A stretch of DNA of 24,035 nt from NCBI GenBank assembly GCA_910586005.1, contig CAJUHG010000044.1, positions 1-24,035 on the forward strand. Direction: 5' to 3'. Positions within the stretch are counted from its first letter, which is position 1; the number at the start of each line of letters is the position of its first letter. This DNA is from an uncultured Lachnospiraceae bacterium. Lineage in GTDB: Bacteria > Bacillota > Clostridia > Lachnospirales > Lachnospiraceae. Both the position numbers and the translations under genes were made by a program. Positions 23,601 to 24,035 of the stretch are shown one piece after another. Below the pieces are notes generated by a model. It worked only from the letters and a program-made list of their open reading frames with translations. It ran no database searches and was not told the origin of the DNA.

Positions 23601-23833
23601 TTGTAAAGATTGACCGCAGTTTTTTAAATAGAGAAAATCGAGGAAATGAGAAAGAATTTTTTCAAAATATGGGTAAACTAATACAGAGTATGGAAGAAGA
23701 AGTTATTTTTGAAGGAATTGAGACAGAGGAACAACGTAAGTTTCTTATTGAATGTGGATTTCATTTGGGGCAGGGAAATTTATTTGATCATTCCCTTCCA
23801 ATTAAGGTGTTTGAAGAAAAATACATGAAATAA
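20645..23833 (+). CDS. PAS-GGDEF-GAF-GGDEF-like-EAL-like c-di-GMP turnover/sensing protein
   Basis: A 1062-residue protein without evident membrane segments. Domains by reading: PAS (about 20-140), second PAS-like (about 150-270; ends ...GRTEDIT), a GGDEF diguanylate cyclase (280-440) with intact GGDEF at 357-361 and an RxxD inhibitory site (R348-D351), a GAF-like region (about 470-635), a second GGDEF (646-800) in which GGDEF is replaced by YSDLF (719-723), and an EAL domain (about 815-1062). The EAL domain reads EAF (846-848), keeps Asn905, Glu937, Lys988, Glu1023 and Gln1043, but has DNFG (967-970) in place of DDFG, so phosphodiesterase activity is doubtful. The first GGDEF is probably active. 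ATG 20645 has AAAGGA 8 bases upstream. The signals it senses are unknown. Confidence 0.88.
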   Translation: MDRDEQNMRQQTKKIISKINQFLEKIPIGCALIEGRKCQKLVSGNREFFRQIGYKPEEMHIIEDDIFHILYQEDMIYLKQEIEQILCKDKVGQCDVRVCDKDKIDNTHWISLKITLLYYEDNIPYFLVSIWDIHKWKRLEEELILQTNRYQLIEEVSQEFPFEYNVTNETFFISKRSNIMFEDKKEHDYSVPKEALKTMLHVEDCENFYKVLNRASQEEEHGILEYRINIAKSGDRPEYAWHRTSYKSILGLNGKIIRVLGRTEDITKTQLFESEISQKLRRDDLIGLLNKANTKAEIEEVLKNEPNGSHALFLVDMDNFKNVNDTLGHMFGDNVLVNVGKKIRGLFRGTDVIGRIGGDEFLILMKHTDSIQAKVKAQRICNSVEQIYHGKNQEEVKISCSVGLAMCGTIKENYSSLFAKANMAVYQAKKAGKNQYCMAELADPLWQTRKLTKIETENAPYKTGKIQDMAFISEAFSLLSHSKDLNDSMNLLLERIGRQYDLGMVAVLECDKEKRELIQTNCWTREYGILVSQQFLDRYENWDGFQKGFDEWGLAYINDCLGEEISQADKEVFQERKIRALVNCSFSYFELGEGYVSFCDLEKPRLWTDFEKETFLELSRMLSVFVALRIQREEDQKAIRRLKKCDLLTGLYIEDAFKCRVREELKCWNEELQYAIVYTDINDFSYINDNFGHAAGNEILTRFASLINKSENMISCRLYSDLFITLLWDIDKDTILQNIVRSNLNFSRQQKELYPSCNIRLTTGIYYMENKDENLEIAIENANLTRKSIKGNNSIICQVYNSEMRKKREKEKKILAEFHTSLEEGKFQVYVQPRFLLSQFELSGGEAFVRWKKKNGKIESPEKFMPILEKSGYIMELDFYVYEQVLIYMRSWKETGKKLPILSVNFSRSHFEKNGIYRRILDLTEQYQIDPKYIEIEITESLFVLGYDLVKTEVKQLRKAGFRVAIDNFGTGHSSLGMLLDIPADIVKIDRSFLNRENRGNEKEFFQNMGKLIQSMEEEVIFEGIETEEQRKFLIECGFHLGQGNLFDHSLPIKVFEEKYMK

Positions 23834-23844
23834 GATGAAAACTA

Positions 23845-23914
23845 TTGATTTTTTGCGTTATAATTATTATAGTATAAAGGAAGAGTCATCTGCCTATTGT
23901 TATTCATACAATAG
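23845..23914 (+). promoter_or_regulatory. Putative nifJ promoter and leader hairpin
   Basis: TTGATT (23845-23850) and TATAGT (23868-23873) are 17 bases apart, just after the c-di-GMP gene. Downstream a perfect 7-bp stem CTATTGT (23894-23900) / ACAATAG (23908-23914) with a 7-base loop lies in the leader before GGAGGAG. No Rex-type operator was recognised. The hairpin has no strong T-run. Confidence 0.45.
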
Positions 23915-23949
23915 CAGTTTGATTAAATTCAGGCAGGAGGAGAAATGTA

Positions 23950-24035
23950 ATGAAGAGATCTATGAAAACCATGGATGGTAATCATGCAGCAGCACATGCT
24001 TCTTATGCATATACAGATGTTGCAGCCATCTACCC
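23950..24035 (+). CDS. nifJ: Pyruvate:ferredoxin (flavodoxin) oxidoreductase, N-terminus only
   Basis: ATG 23950 follows GGAGGAG (23937-23943) and opens a frame running off the window, 28 codons visible. The sequence MKTMDGNHAAAHASYAYTDV, followed by AAIYP, matches the conserved start of clostridial PFOR, the large thiamine-diphosphate iron-sulfur enzyme that turns pyruvate into acetyl-CoA with reduced ferredoxin, as expected in an anaerobe. Rest of the gene is outside the window. Confidence 0.88.
   Translation, partial: MKRSMKTMDGNHAAAHASYAYTDVAAIY

Overview
The window is low-GC (AT-rich) Gram-positive chromosome, most likely from the Lachnospiraceae or a close relative in the Clostridia. 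Four things point there: purine ribosome binding sites of AGGAGG type before nearly every gene; the ylxM-ffh-rpsP-khpA-rimM-trmD-rplS-rbgA-rnhB gene order; a VanR/VanS-type two-component system; and a pyruvate:ferredoxin oxidoreductase start at the right edge. All genes but one (the ABC-F ATPase) are on the + strand. No tRNA, rRNA, CRISPR array, transposase or prophage gene was seen.

Layout. (1) 1-2333: end of a purine biosynthesis operon (purM 3' end, purN, purD), closed by a terminator at about 2389-2424. (2) 2641-4516: a response regulator and sensor kinase strikingly like VanR/VanS of VanA-type glycopeptide resistance, with no vanHAX genes nearby. (3) 4527-4667: three head-to-tail copies of a roughly 48-bp palindromic repeat. 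Further copies lie at about 10270-10318 (inverted) and 17100-17148. (4) 4788-9324: protein targeting and translation genes (ylxM, ffh, rpsP, khpA, rimM, trmD, rplS), with internal terminators, structured leaders and an added promoter for rplS. (5) 9617-12827: two signal peptidases I flanking rbgA, then rnhB. (6) 12902-15709: a FliK-like and an FlhB-C-like protein (the ylqG/ylqH pair of Bacillus) outside any flagellar cluster, then yraN. (7) 15722-18307: a lone VOC-fold protein, pgeF and an M42-family peptidase. (8) 18308-18555: an intergenic stretch with a good promoter and a very strong inverted repeat, a candidate small RNA. (9) 18556-20196 (-): an ABC-F ATPase of the YkpA/YbiT group with a long, structured leader. 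(10) 20645-23833: a large PAS/GGDEF/GAF/GGDEF-like/EAL-like c-di-GMP protein. (11) 23950-end: start of nifJ.

Most of the window is core housekeeping: purine synthesis, co-translational targeting by SRP with signal peptide removal, and ribosome/tRNA maturation. The less ordinary content is the orphan Van-type sensor pair, the palindromic repeats, the candidate RNA between the M42 peptidase and ABC-F genes, the mutually exclusive hairpins in the ABC-F leader, the duplicated start region of purD, and the partly degenerate c-di-GMP protein. I did not find a clear new multi-gene system. The best candidates for something undescribed are the non-coding elements. All family assignments are from reading motifs; no database search was possible.
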